The notes: generated by a model not told the origin, from the sequence alone. A stretch of 64,000 nt of DNA from RGIG4034 sp045576455 (GCA_045576455.1 JAZNGM010000007.1:69287-133286), one strand, 5' to 3'; numbered from the stretch's first letter, positions 26,204 through 35,545 are shown. Program-made: numbers and translations.

Positions 26204-27037
26204 ATGGTAATTGCGATATGTCAGTTGAATATCCGGTATGAAGATAAAGCGTATAATATTGCCCGCGCCAAGGAGCTGATTGAAAAGGCAGCTTCCCAAA
26301 GCGCAGAGACTATCTTGTTTCCGGAGATGAGCGTGACCGGTTTTTCTATGGAAACGGATAAACTTGCAGAACCACAGGATAAGAGTGCAACCGTGGACGC
26401 CTTTTGCGACATGGCTTTAAAATACAATATTTGCATAGGACTTGGCGTAGCATTAAATAATGGTAACAATAAATCCGGTAATCATTATGTAATCATAAAC
26501 AATACCGGTAAGATTTTGTCAGACTATACAAAAATTCATCCGTTTTCAATAACCGGCGAAGACTGTTTTTTTGAAAAAGGACAAGAGATTGTACACTATG
26601 AAATAGGCGGATTTTCCTGTAGCCATTTTATCTGTTATGACTTGCGTTTTCCGGAAGTTTTCCATGTGGCATCCAAGAAGGCGGAACTCATATTTGTGCC
26701 GGCGAACTGGCCTGCATCACGCATTGAACAATACAGGGCTTTGCTTTGTGCCAGGGCAATAGAAAATCAAGCCTACGTTATCGGTATAAACTGCACAGGG
26801 CAGCAGGGGAATGTGGCTTATGATGGTGGCAGTGCGGCATATGATTATCTGGGTCGGGAAGTAATTAGGCTAAGTGATGAAGAACTTGCCTATGTTACAA
26901 TAGACAATGCCGGTGCACTGAGGGAGTATCGGCAAAATTTCCCGGTTAAGCGTGATATAAGATGGGAATTATATAAAAATATGTATGAAAAAGAAATGCC
27001 GGAAAAAGAGCTTTTAGAAAAAGAACCGGCAGAATAA
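26204..27037 (+). CDS. Carbon-nitrogen hydrolase (nitrilase superfamily amidase)
   Basis: 277 residues with the Glu-Lys-Cys triad of the family: ETILFPEMSVTGF (Glu about 41), DYTKIHPFS (Lys about 111) and HFICYDLRFPEVF (Cys about 145). The short size resembles omega-amidase / YafV-type deaminated-glutathione amidases. A charged repeat (EKEMPEKELLEKEP) forms the tail. Its place between glycan genes and glf suggests it may hydrolyse an amide on a sugar intermediate, but a general metabolic role is equally possible. Codon usage is like the surrounding genome. Confidence 0.85.
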   Translation: MVIAICQLNIRYEDKAYNIARAKELIEKAASQSAETILFPEMSVTGFSMETDKLAEPQDKSATVDAFCDMALKYNICIGLGVALNNGNNKSGNHYVIINNTGKILSDYTKIHPFSITGEDCFFEKGQEIVHYEIGGFSCSHFICYDLRFPEVFHVASKKAELIFVPANWPASRIEQYRALLCARAIENQAYVIGINCTGQQGNVAYDGGSAAYDYLGREVIRLSDEELAYVTIDNAGALREYRQNFPVKRDIRWELYKNMYEKEMPEKELLEKEPAE

Positions 27038-27070
27038 ATACAAGGCTGTCTTTAAGAGGGGAGAATTATT

Positions 27071-28198
27071 ATGAAATACGATTATCTTATTGTAGGCGCA
27101 GGATTATTTGGTGCGACCTTCGCATATGAAATGAAAAAGAATGGAAAAACAAGCGTGGTTATAGATAAGCGTGACCATATTGCGGGAAACATTTACACGA
27201 AGGAGCAAAACGGTATAAATGTACATAAATACGGAGCGCATATTTTCCATACCTCCAATAAAGCTATTTGGGATTACGTGAATCAGTTTGCCGAGTTTAA
27301 TAATTTTGTTAATTCTCCGGTTGCATGCTATAAGGACGAGCTTTATAATCTGCCTTTTAACATGAATACCTTTAGTAAAATGTGGGGCATTAAGACGCCC
27401 AAGGAAGCCAGAGAGATGATTGATGCCCAGATTAAGGAAGCAGGAATTACGGAACCTAAAAATCTGGAAGAACAGGCAATTTCCCTTGCGGGAAAAGATG
27501 TATACGAAAAGCTTGTAAAAGGGTATACGGAAAAGCAGTGGGGCAGAGACTGTAAAGATCTCCCGGCATTTATTATCCGCAGATTGCCGCTTAGATTTAC
27601 CTATGACAACAACTATTTTAACGACCGATATCAGGGAATCCCGGTTGGCGGCTATACACAGATAGTAGAAAAAATGTTGGATGGTATTGAAGTACACCTT
27701 TGCACAGACTTTAAAGAATATGCATCGCTTAATGAGGACGGTGTGTATGAAAATGCAAAAGGTGATCTTTTTGACAAGGTATTATATACCGGTATGATAG
27801 ATGAGTTCTTTGATTATAAGTTGGGTGAACTTGAGTACCGTTCCCTCCGTTTTGAAGAAGAGACGCTCGTAGGGGAAGACAATTACCAGGGGAATGCGGT
27901 AGTAAACTATACAGAGCGTGAAATCCCGTATACAAGAATTATAGAGCATAAGCATTTTGAATTCGGCAAGCAGGAGGACACCGTTATTACACGGGAGTAT
28001 CCTGCAGAATGGAAAAAAGGTGATGAACCGTATTATCCGCTCAATAATGACAAGAATGCTGCATTGTATGAAAAATATTGTGCACTTGCCAAGGATAAGA
28101 AAAATATACTTTTTGGCGGACGTTTGGGACAGTATAAGTATTATGACATGGATAAGGTGCTGGAGGCGGCACTTGCTATGGTAGAAGGAGAAAGGTAA
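27071..28198 (+). CDS. glf: UDP-galactopyranose mutase
   Basis: 375 residues. It converts UDP-galactopyranose to UDP-galactofuranose using FAD. The N-terminal FAD fold (YDYLIVGAGLFGATFAYEM), the DKRDHIAGNIYT motif, YGAHIFHTSNKAIW, the GYTEKQWG segment and the late RLGQYKYYDMDKVL are all characteristic. It is full length. The product is the donor for galactofuranosyltransferases, and the GT2 enzyme at 14930 is a candidate user. It precedes the CMP-sugar synthetase gene by 5 bases. Confidence 0.95.
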   Translation: MKYDYLIVGAGLFGATFAYEMKKNGKTSVVIDKRDHIAGNIYTKEQNGINVHKYGAHIFHTSNKAIWDYVNQFAEFNNFVNSPVACYKDELYNLPFNMNTFSKMWGIKTPKEAREMIDAQIKEAGITEPKNLEEQAISLAGKDVYEKLVKGYTEKQWGRDCKDLPAFIIRRLPLRFTYDNNYFNDRYQGIPVGGYTQIVEKMLDGIEVHLCTDFKEYASLNEDGVYENAKGDLFDKVLYTGMIDEFFDYKLGELEYRSLRFEEETLVGEDNYQGNAVVNYTEREIPYTRIIEHKHFEFGKQEDTVITREYPAEWKKGDEPYYPLNNDKNAALYEKYCALAKDKKNILFGGRLGQYKYYDMDKVLEAALAMVEGER

Positions 28199-28203
28199 TC
28201 CCC

Positions 28204-29205
28204 ATGAATATATTGGCAATCATTCCCGCACGGAGCGGTTCGAAAAGTGTAGTTGATAAGAATATAAGAAAAATAAACGGAAAGCCGATGCTTTCTTATT
28301 CTATTGAACATGCCCAAAAGTCAAAATACATAAATAGGGTAATTGTTAGTACGGACAGTGAAAAATATGCAGCGATTGCAAGAGAATACGGAGCTGAAAT
28401 TCCATTTTTAAGACCGGCAGAATATGCTACGGATACGGCACTTGATATAGACGTATTCTATCATGCCCTTACATATCTTAAAGAAAAAGAAGGATATGTG
28501 CCGGAAATAGTAGTCCAGTTACGTCCGACTTATCCGATACGCGATGTCAAAGATATCGACAACATGATTGAGATGTTAATGGCAGATGAAAGTGCAGACA
28601 GTGTCAGAACCATCGCTCCTGCCAAAGAGATTGCCTATAAGATGTGGCGTAAAAATGAGGACGGAACGATAGTGCCTCTTTTGACGGATATTGATGAAGC
28701 ATATAACATGCCACGCCAGCAGCTTCCGAAGATTTATTACCAGAATGCATGTATTGATGTGGCAAGAAGCCGTGTCATTCTTGAGCAGCGTTCCATGTCC
28801 GGTAAAAAAATACTTGGCTATCAGATGGAGCATAATTACGATATCGACACAGAAGAAGAGTTTGTAAAGGCAGATCAGGCTCTTCGTATCAGACAGGGTG
28901 GCCAAAGATTTGTTTTTGATATAGATGGTGTCATCGCAGTGAAACGTGATGATTTATCTTATGACAAAGCAGAGCCTAATGAAAAGATGATACGCATAAT
29001 AAACCAATTATATGATTGGGGTAATGAGATAATTTTGTTTACGGCGCGTGGCTATGTGACCGGCATTAACTGGTATCCGGTAACGAAGGCATCCATGGAC
29101 AAATGGGGCGTAAAGTATCATGAACTTCTGATGGGAAAACCCAATGCGGATTTCTATGTGGATGATCATTTCCTGCCGATGGAGTTCTTATACGAAGAAT
29201 TGTAA
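28204..29205 (+). CDS. CMP-nonulosonate synthetase-HAD phosphatase fusion
   Basis: 333 residues. Residues 1-225 are a CMP-acylneuraminate synthetase-type cytidylyltransferase (LAIIPARSGSKSVVDKNIR, VSTDSEKYAAIA, VQLRPTYPIR, YYQNACIDVARS). Residues about 235-333 are a small HAD domain with FVFDIDGVIA as motif I, FTARGY as motif II and FYVDDHF near the end, resembling short HAD hydrolases attached to sugar nucleotide enzymes. The first part would activate the product of the NeuB-type synthase at 8136. The HAD part could dephosphorylate a sugar phosphate intermediate. A terminator follows. Confidence 0.85.
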   Translation: MNILAIIPARSGSKSVVDKNIRKINGKPMLSYSIEHAQKSKYINRVIVSTDSEKYAAIAREYGAEIPFLRPAEYATDTALDIDVFYHALTYLKEKEGYVPEIVVQLRPTYPIRDVKDIDNMIEMLMADESADSVRTIAPAKEIAYKMWRKNEDGTIVPLLTDIDEAYNMPRQQLPKIYYQNACIDVARSRVILEQRSMSGKKILGYQMEHNYDIDTEEEFVKADQALRIRQGGQRFVFDIDGVIAVKRDDLSYDKAEPNEKMIRIINQLYDWGNEIILFTARGYVTGINWYPVTKASMDKWGVKYHELLMGKPNADFYVDDHFLPMEFLYEEL

Positions 29206-29244
29206 ATGATTTATGGAAGTATATAGTCGAAATATTACATACAG

Positions 29245-29279
29245 AAATTGCAAGATTCTTACAATCTTGCAATTTTTTC
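29245..29279 (+). terminator. Terminator at the end of the island's sugar genes
   Basis: AATTGCAAGATT and AATCTTGCAATT form a 12-bp stem with a short loop (CTTAC), followed by TTTTTC. Confidence 0.9.
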
Positions 29280-29308
29280 TTGCAACAATGCAGGTATCGT
29301 GCTATGAT
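29280..29308 (+). promoter_or_regulatory. Sigma-A promoter of the FliD-like gene
   Basis: TTGCAA (29280-29285), 17-base spacer, TATGAT (29303-29308), placed directly behind the preceding terminator and about 105 bases before ATG 29414. Confidence 0.75.
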
Positions 29309-29413
29309 AAAAGCGTAATAGTAGATTTCTATGCCCATACGTAAGGAAAAGGTTTTCCGTCAACGGGATAAGAGTTGAACGTATTAATTCATGGATGAAA
29401 GGAGGGGCACGCT

Positions 29414-30718
29414 ATGGCTATCAATACAGCAGTATTGAATAACGTCTATAATCATTATCTGACTTCGTATGCGCCAAAGGGTACCACACAGTATGATACC
29501 CATAAGAAGAGTGAGCTACGGAATATCTATAATACCATAGTAAAACAGAATAAAGAAGCACCCCTTTTCATCACAGATACCAGTCGGGAAGCACAGCAGT
29601 TTGCCGTTGGTATTAAGGAGAATGCGCGCGATTTACGTAATACGATAGCATCTCTTGGCGGCTTGAATGAAGAAGAATTGCTTGCGAAGAAAAAGGCATT
29701 TTCGACTAACAGCAATATAGCGGAAGCCAAATACATAGGCGACAGTGAAGATGAAACACTGGAGTTTGAGATAGAAGTTAAGAATCTTGCGAAGCCGCAG
29801 TATAATGTGGGTAGTTATTTGCCGGCTAATGACGCAGTATCCTTATCACCGAATGTTTACTCTTTTGACGTAAGAGTTAATGATTTGAGCTATGAGTTCC
29901 AGTTTAATGTTAAGGAGGAAGATACCAATCTTTCTTTACAAAAGAGACTTGCAAACCTTGTAAATAATTCCAATATATCGCTTAATGCACAGATATTAGA
30001 GGATGGTGAAGGTAACAGTTCGCTCCAGATTATGTCTAATCTGACAGGATTGCCGGAGAGTAAGACAGAACTGTTTAAATTAACCGAGGAGCATACCAGT
30101 AAAAATACAGGTATTCTTGATTATCTTGGTATCGGAGAGATTACAAGACCTGCGGAAAGTGCCCGTTTCTTAATTAATGGTAATGAAAGAAGTGCCCTTT
30201 CCAACACCTTTACGGTAGAAAAGAAATATGAACTTAATTTAACAGGTGTATCTCCGGAAGACGGAACGACAGCAAGAATCGGTATTAAGACGGATACGGA
30301 ATCTATCAAAGAAAACCTTATCCAGCTCGTGGGAAGCTATAATAATTTTGTTAAGACAGCAAATGAATATATTGAAAAGCAGCCGTTAAGCAACAGACTG
30401 TTAAATGAAATGAACCGGATTACCCGTTATTATAATAGTGGGTTTGAGCAGATGGGACTGAGTGTGGATGAACAGGGTGCCATCAATGTTAATGAAGATG
30501 CTTTTGATAAGGCAATGGATGTGGAAAATGCACAAGAAACGTTGGAACCACTGAAAGGCTTTGCCAATACAATCTTAAGAAAAGCGAATCAGGTATCTTT
30601 AAATCCGATGAATTATGTACATAGAACAGTGGTCGCTTATAAGAATCCGGGACGTAATTTTGTGTCCCCATATGTAACAAGTGCATATAGCGGAATGATG
30701 TTTAATTCCTATTGCTAA
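29414..30718 (+). CDS. FliD-C-like flagellar hook-associated protein homologue
   Basis: 434 residues, no signal peptide. The part from about 290 on resembles the C-terminal FliD domain (IQLVGSYNNFVKTANEYIE, then FEQMGLSVDEQGAINVNEDA), while the FliD N-terminal GMNSGLDTD signature is absent. The middle (about 110-290) is beta-rich. The stop is followed by a hairpin. It starts at ATG 29414 with AAAGGAGGGG. A true fliD exists at 334, so this is an extra, uncharacterised flagellar-like protein at the far edge of the glycosylation island; possible roles are an alternative cap, a glycosylation acceptor or an assembly factor. Confidence 0.6.
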   Translation: MAINTAVLNNVYNHYLTSYAPKGTTQYDTHKKSELRNIYNTIVKQNKEAPLFITDTSREAQQFAVGIKENARDLRNTIASLGGLNEEELLAKKKAFSTNSNIAEAKYIGDSEDETLEFEIEVKNLAKPQYNVGSYLPANDAVSLSPNVYSFDVRVNDLSYEFQFNVKEEDTNLSLQKRLANLVNNSNISLNAQILEDGEGNSSLQIMSNLTGLPESKTELFKLTEEHTSKNTGILDYLGIGEITRPAESARFLINGNERSALSNTFTVEKKYELNLTGVSPEDGTTARIGIKTDTESIKENLIQLVGSYNNFVKTANEYIEKQPLSNRLLNEMNRITRYYNSGFEQMGLSVDEQGAINVNEDAFDKAMDVENAQETLEPLKGFANTILRKANQVSLNPMNYVHRTVVAYKNPGRNFVSPYVTSAYSGMMFNSYC

Positions 30719-30780
30719 TCTGATTGTTTGTCCTCTTGCGTTCTTTGCAAGAATGACATATAATCAGATTTAGTAATTTT
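30717..30780 (+). terminator. Nested hairpin terminator after FliD-like gene
   Basis: Outer arms AATCTGATT (30717-30725) and AATCAGATT (30762-30770) enclose an inner stem TCTTGC/GCAAGA. TAGTAATTTTT follows. The T-tract is imperfect, so termination may be partial. Confidence 0.55.
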
Positions 30781-30820
30781 TAAGGAAAAATATAATAAAT
30801 TGTTAATTTTGGAGGCAACG

Positions 30821-33115
30821 ATGATAAATCTTTTGGAAGGTGGACAATATCTTGTAAACGGAAATCAGATTATCGCAGACAATGCAAATGCATTAGCTGA
30901 AATAAAGAGTGTTACCGGTGTAGATATTACCAAGGAAGAAGCTAAGAAACAGACAATCGCTTACGGAATTTTAGAATCACATAATACCTCAGGTAATATG
31001 GATAAGTTAAAAATCAGATTTGATAAACTTACTTCCCATGACATTACCTTTGTCGGGATTATACAGACAGCACGTGCGTCAGGACTTGAAAAATTCCCGA
31101 TGCCTTACGTTCTTACCAACTGCCATAACTCACTTTGTGCAGTAGGCGGAACCATTAACGAAGATGATCATATGTATGGTCTTACCTGTGCTAAGAAATA
31201 CGGTGGAGTATATGTTCCGCCTCATCAGGCAGTTATCCATCAGTTTGCTCGTGAAATGCTTGCGGGCGGCGGTAAGATGATTTTGGGTTCAGACTCCCAT
31301 ACACGTTATGGTGCACTCGGTACCATGGCAGTAGGAGAAGGCGGACCTGAACTTGTAAAACAGCTCCTTAATCAGACTTATGATATTGATATGCCGAAGG
31401 TAGTAGGTATTTATCTTACAGGAGAACCAATGAGAGGTGTAGGTCCTCAGGACGTTGCACTTGCTATTATCGGTGCTGTTTTTGCTAACGGTTTCGTTAA
31501 AAACTCTGTAATGGAATTTGTAGGACCCGGCGTTAAAAACCTTACACCTGATTTCAGAATCGGTGTGGATGTAATGACAACGGAGACTACCTGTTTATCA
31601 TCTATTTGGCAGACAGATGAGCAGGTAAAAGAGTTTTATGATATCCACGGACGTGTAAATGAATATAAAGAATTGAATCCGGGACAGGTTACATATTACG
31701 ATGGAATGATTACAATAGACCTTGCAACCATTAAGCCGATGATTGCTATGCCTTTCCATCCAAGTAACGTATATACCATTGATGAATTAAATGCTAACCT
31801 TGTGGATATTCTTACTGATTGTGAGAAGAAAGCACTTGTCAGCCTTGATGGTGCTGTTGACTTTAAACTTACCGATAAGATTAAAAACGGTAAGTTGTAT
31901 GTAGAACAGGGAATTATCGCAGGTTGTGCCGGCGGTGGTTTTGAAAACATTTGTGCAGCAGCAGATATTATGAAAGGTTCCTTCATCGGTGCAGACGAGT
32001 TTACGCTTAGCGTATATCCTGCATCTACCCCAATTTATATGGAACTTGCTAAGAATGGCTGTCTTGCATCCTTAATCCAGACCGGTGCCATTGTTAAAAC
32101 AGCATTCTGTGGTCCTTGTTTCGGCGCAGGTGATACACCGGCTAATAATGCCTTCAGTATCCGTCATTCAACACGTAACTTCCCGAACCGTGAAGGTTCT
32201 AAGTTACAGAACGGACAGATTGCATCTGTTGCACTTATGGATGCCCGTTCAATCGCAGCTACGGCGGCTAATAAGGGTTACCTTACACCGGCTACGGATG
32301 TACCTGAAAAAATCGGCACATACAAATATTACTTTGATAAATCAATCTATGAAAACCGTGTATTTGATTCACACGGTGTGGCTGACCCGTCAGTGGAAGT
32401 TAAGTTTGGTCCTAATATCAAGGACTGGCCTGCAATGTCAGCATTAACAGATAACCTTGTATTAAAAGTAGTATCTGAGATACATGATCCTGTAACAACA
32501 ACGGATGAATTGATTCCTTCGGGAGAGACTTCATCTTTCCGTTCCAATCCGTTAGGACTTGCAGAGTTTACGCTTTCAAGAAAAGATCCTGCATATGTAG
32601 GTCTTGCAAAAGAAGTACAGGGTGCTGAAAACGCAAGAAAAGAAGCAGGTGCTGATCCTATCGCTAAGCTTCCTGAGTTACAGCAGGTAATGGATGAGAT
32701 TAAGAAAACGTTCCCTGAAACAGCTTTTGATAATACAGGAATCGGAAGTACGATTTTTGCAGTAAAACCGGGTGATGGTTCTGCACGTGAACAGGCAGCT
32801 TCCTGTCAGAAAGTATTGGGCGGCTGGGCTAATATTGCTAACGAGTATGCTACCAAGAGATACCGTTCCAACCTTATTAACTGGGGTATGCTCCCATTCG
32901 TTATTGAAAAGGGTGAGCTTCCGTTCAAGAATCTTGATTATGTATTTGTACCGGGAATCCGTAAAGCAGTAGAGGAGAAGGCAGCAACCATTAAAGCTTA
33001 CACAGTTGTACCTTCAAAGGGACTTACCGAGTTTACACTTGCATTGGGTGACCTTACAGATAAAGAACGTGAGATTATCTTAAAAGGATGTCTTATTAAT
33101 TATAACCGTGTATAA
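30821..33115 (+). CDS. Aconitase-family hydratase (YbhJ-like)
   Basis: 764 residues, with start ATG 30821 chosen for GGAGG ten bases upstream. Iron-sulfur cysteines of the aconitase fold are visible: LTNCHNSLC near residue 96, GCAGGGFENIC near 370 and FCGPCFGAGDTP near 430, with ILGSDSHTRYGALG for substrate binding. It would perform stereospecific dehydration/hydration of a tri- or dicarboxylate. The layout resembles the YbhJ group of uncertain substrate rather than canonical citrate aconitase, so I leave the symbol blank. It appears to be its own transcription unit between terminators, and codon usage suggests strong expression. Confidence 0.85.
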   Translation: MINLLEGGQYLVNGNQIIADNANALAEIKSVTGVDITKEEAKKQTIAYGILESHNTSGNMDKLKIRFDKLTSHDITFVGIIQTARASGLEKFPMPYVLTNCHNSLCAVGGTINEDDHMYGLTCAKKYGGVYVPPHQAVIHQFAREMLAGGGKMILGSDSHTRYGALGTMAVGEGGPELVKQLLNQTYDIDMPKVVGIYLTGEPMRGVGPQDVALAIIGAVFANGFVKNSVMEFVGPGVKNLTPDFRIGVDVMTTETTCLSSIWQTDEQVKEFYDIHGRVNEYKELNPGQVTYYDGMITIDLATIKPMIAMPFHPSNVYTIDELNANLVDILTDCEKKALVSLDGAVDFKLTDKIKNGKLYVEQGIIAGCAGGGFENICAAADIMKGSFIGADEFTLSVYPASTPIYMELAKNGCLASLIQTGAIVKTAFCGPCFGAGDTPANNAFSIRHSTRNFPNREGSKLQNGQIASVALMDARSIAATAANKGYLTPATDVPEKIGTYKYYFDKSIYENRVFDSHGVADPSVEVKFGPNIKDWPAMSALTDNLVLKVVSEIHDPVTTTDELIPSGETSSFRSNPLGLAEFTLSRKDPAYVGLAKEVQGAENARKEAGADPIAKLPELQQVMDEIKKTFPETAFDNTGIGSTIFAVKPGDGSAREQAASCQKVLGGWANIANEYATKRYRSNLINWGMLPFVIEKGELPFKNLDYVFVPGIRKAVEEKAATIKAYTVVPSKGLTEFTLALGDLTDKEREIILKGCLINYNRV

Positions 33116-33132
33116 AATTATGAATGTACTAT

Positions 33133-33165
33133 AAAAAGCGGGTGGCAATGTGCCATCCGCTTTTT
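33133..33165 (+). terminator. Terminator of the aconitase-family gene
   Basis: AAAAAGCGGGTGGCA and TGCCATCCGCTTTTT (33133-33165) form a near-perfect stem with an ATG loop and T-run. Confidence 0.92.
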
Positions 33166-33232
33166 GAATTATCTTCATTTAGATTGAATGTTTACGAAAA
33201 AATGATAGTTTCTTAAGATTGCCTGTTTTGTC

Positions 33233-33260
33233 TAAAGTAAATGATGAATAACCCGATATT
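33233..33260 (+). promoter_or_regulatory. Sigma-28 promoter of the EF-hand protein gene
   Basis: TAAAGTAA (33233-33240), 12-base spacer, CCGATATT (33253-33260). Same spacing and nearly the same boxes as both flagellin promoters, 87 bases before ATG 33347. Confidence 0.85.
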
Positions 33261-33346
33261 GACTATAGATACTTTTGCAAAAGTAAGAAATTTAGCGGTC
33301 AAGATACATGGAGGTACTTGAACCCTTAAAGAAAGGGGGTCAAGAC

Positions 33347-34447
33347 ATGATCATTCAATCAAGCAATCTTTCATTTAATGCAAACCGTAACTATGCACAG
33401 TCCATAACACGACGTGCTTCAGTCAGCCATTCTACAAGTATTTTTGTTGTCCCTAACGGAAAAAAGGAATTATCCGAGGTTCTTAAGGGGGAAGAAAAGG
33501 ACGCACTGTTAACACCGGTGGATGAAAAAGATAAGCAACAGGAAGACTTGTCCATGAACGATTCTTTATTTGGATTGCGTTCATCCAAAAGCTCACTCAT
33601 TACCTCTAAAGATTACAGGGATGCCATGGAAAACATCCGTAGAAGATGTATTGAATTTCTCATGAAAATATTTTACGGGAGGAAGTATGATGAAGGAAAC
33701 CCGCCCGCTGAGCAGGGCGAAGTAACCGAAGCAAGTCTTGTTAATCAGGAAAATGCAAACGGCGTATTAATGCAGCGGGTTTCGACGGAATCCGTGGTAG
33801 AGGTGTCTTATTATGAAGAAGAGACCACTTCTTTTGGTGCGTCGGGAACGGTTGTAAATGCGGATGGAACCACACTTTCCATAAACGTAGGGGTTACCAT
33901 GAGCAGGAGCCTTTCAACGTATATGAAAGAGCATAATCTCCTTGAGCAGTATACTTTTGTAGATCCGCTTGTTATTAATCTCAATACCAATATTGCGTCG
34001 TTAAGTGACCAGAAATTTGAATTTGATATTGATAATGACGGAATACTCGATACGATTTCTTCCCTTAATGAAGGAAGCGGATATCTGGCACTTGATAAAA
34101 ACGCGGATGGTGTTATTAATGACGGAACAGAATTGTTCGGCACGGATTCGGGAGATGGCTTTAAGGATTTGGCGGCATATGATGCAGACGGTAACGGATG
34201 GATAGACGAAGCCGATCCTATTTTTGAAAAGCTGCTTATATGGACCAAGGATGAATGCGGACAAGATAAGTTGTATCACCTTACGGAAAAAGGTGTGGGT
34301 GCCATATGTCTTTCAAATGCTTCGACTGATTTTTCATTAAAATCGGTAAAAGATAATGCGACAAACGGAGCAATCAGAAGTACCGGCATTTTCCTATATG
34401 AAAACGGAACAGCAGGCACGTTGCAGCATTTAGATATCGCAAAATAG
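33347..34447 (+). CDS. Sigma-28-controlled EF-hand-like calcium-binding protein
   Basis: 366 residues, start at ATG 33347 behind AAAGGGGG. There is no signal peptide; the N terminus (MIIQSSNLSFNANRNYAQS) looks like that of flagellar-type exported proteins. Residues about 225-290 carry three calcium-loop-like motifs: DIDNDGILDT, DKNADGVIND and YDADGNGWID. The family is not known to me by function. Its sigma-28 promoter places it with the late flagellar genes. It could be a secreted or filament-associated protein; no direct evidence of export beyond the context. Confidence 0.7.
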   Translation: MIIQSSNLSFNANRNYAQSITRRASVSHSTSIFVVPNGKKELSEVLKGEEKDALLTPVDEKDKQQEDLSMNDSLFGLRSSKSSLITSKDYRDAMENIRRRCIEFLMKIFYGRKYDEGNPPAEQGEVTEASLVNQENANGVLMQRVSTESVVEVSYYEEETTSFGASGTVVNADGTTLSINVGVTMSRSLSTYMKEHNLLEQYTFVDPLVINLNTNIASLSDQKFEFDIDNDGILDTISSLNEGSGYLALDKNADGVINDGTELFGTDSGDGFKDLAAYDADGNGWIDEADPIFEKLLIWTKDECGQDKLYHLTEKGVGAICLSNASTDFSLKSVKDNATNGAIRSTGIFLYENGTAGTLQHLDIAK

Positions 34448-34500
34448 GAATAAATCATTTTTTTATGATATCCGGCATACTATGTGTATCGGAGGCATAC

Positions 34501-35469
34501 ATGAAAAAAGTACAGGTTCTTATTACGTGCGTTACTCTTTTGCTTATACCGTATCTTTTATTAAAAGCATCGGGATATATAGGCAACCAAAATGAACAGA
34601 ATGAAATACATAATAAACTAAAGGATACCGTATACTATGTTTTGAAAGAAGAAAGTTACGGTATCCGTTTTGTGTCAATGGAAGAGTATTTGGTAGGACT
34701 TACGGCAGCAAATGCTCCCATAAGCTATGCGGACGAGATGCTAAAAGCACAGATTGTACTTATGCGGTCTTCCATTGTCCGGCATGCGGATGAAGTTAGG
34801 CGTGAACCTTACGGAAATGAAAAATATGTATATGCAAAAGAGGAAGAATTAGGGCTTGCTTATTACGATGATAAGGATATGAAACGCTTATGGGGAGACA
34901 AATATGTCGAAAACTATAACCGGATTGCTACCCTTGTATCGGCGACCAAAGGCATCTATGTCTCATACGGAAATAAAGCGGTGGAAGCGGCTTTTTTCCC
35001 TTTGAGTGGGGGAAAAACACGAGGGGATGTAGAAGGGTGTGACTATTTATGTCCCGTGGTATGCGAAAATGATATATATGCAGATGAGTTTGTACACAGG
35101 ATTACATATGATTCGGCAGAATTTGCAGCAATATTCCGTAAAATATTAAAAATAGATATTTCTGATGAACAGGATATCTCATTTGAAGATTTTGAAGTGG
35201 TAAGCCGGGATGAAGGCGGATATGTTACCAAGGTAAGAGTGGGGGAATTTTATATTCCGGGAGAAGACATACGGCTTGCGCTTTTATTGCCGTCGGCCAA
35301 CTACGAATTGGAATTTACTTTAACCGGGGTAACCTTTATTGTATATGGTAAAGGGCATGGTTTTGGTATGTCGCAGTATGAGGCTAATGTAATGGCAATG
35401 AATGGTAGTGATTATCAGGATATAATCAATTACTTTTTTTATAATACAGTAATTAAAAAAATTGAATAA
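34501..35469 (+). CDS. SpoIID/LytB-domain protein, probable inactive lytic transglycosylase
   Basis: 322 residues with an N-terminal membrane anchor (VLITCVTLLLIPYLLL) and a SpoIID domain: VSMEEYLVGLTAANAPISYA near residue 60, SGGKTRGDVEG near 171 and the terminal GKGHGFGMSQYEA. In SpoIID the catalytic Glu lies in the AxEMP segment; here that position reads AANAP, so asparagine replaces it. Start at ATG 34501 follows GGAGG; the reading from 34465 has no site. It is followed directly by a SpoIIQ-like gene, as in sporulation engulfment machinery. The loss of Glu suggests a structural role or decay. Confidence 0.75.
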   Translation: MKKVQVLITCVTLLLIPYLLLKASGYIGNQNEQNEIHNKLKDTVYYVLKEESYGIRFVSMEEYLVGLTAANAPISYADEMLKAQIVLMRSSIVRHADEVRREPYGNEKYVYAKEEELGLAYYDDKDMKRLWGDKYVENYNRIATLVSATKGIYVSYGNKAVEAAFFPLSGGKTRGDVEGCDYLCPVVCENDIYADEFVHRITYDSAEFAAIFRKILKIDISDEQDISFEDFEVVSRDEGGYVTKVRVGEFYIPGEDIRLALLLPSANYELEFTLTGVTFIVYGKGHGFGMSQYEANVMAMNGSDYQDIINYFFYNTVIKKIE

Positions 35470-35545
35470 AACCGCTTATATAGGAAAGACTATCTCTAAA
35501 GCCAATTTAAACAGGCATTTATTGACACGAAAGGAGATAGGAACC

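Noticed and set aside
27104..27697. 197-codon minus-strand ORF inside glf
   Set aside because: Antisense shadow of a well-supported gene; composition is typical of reverse-frame reading.
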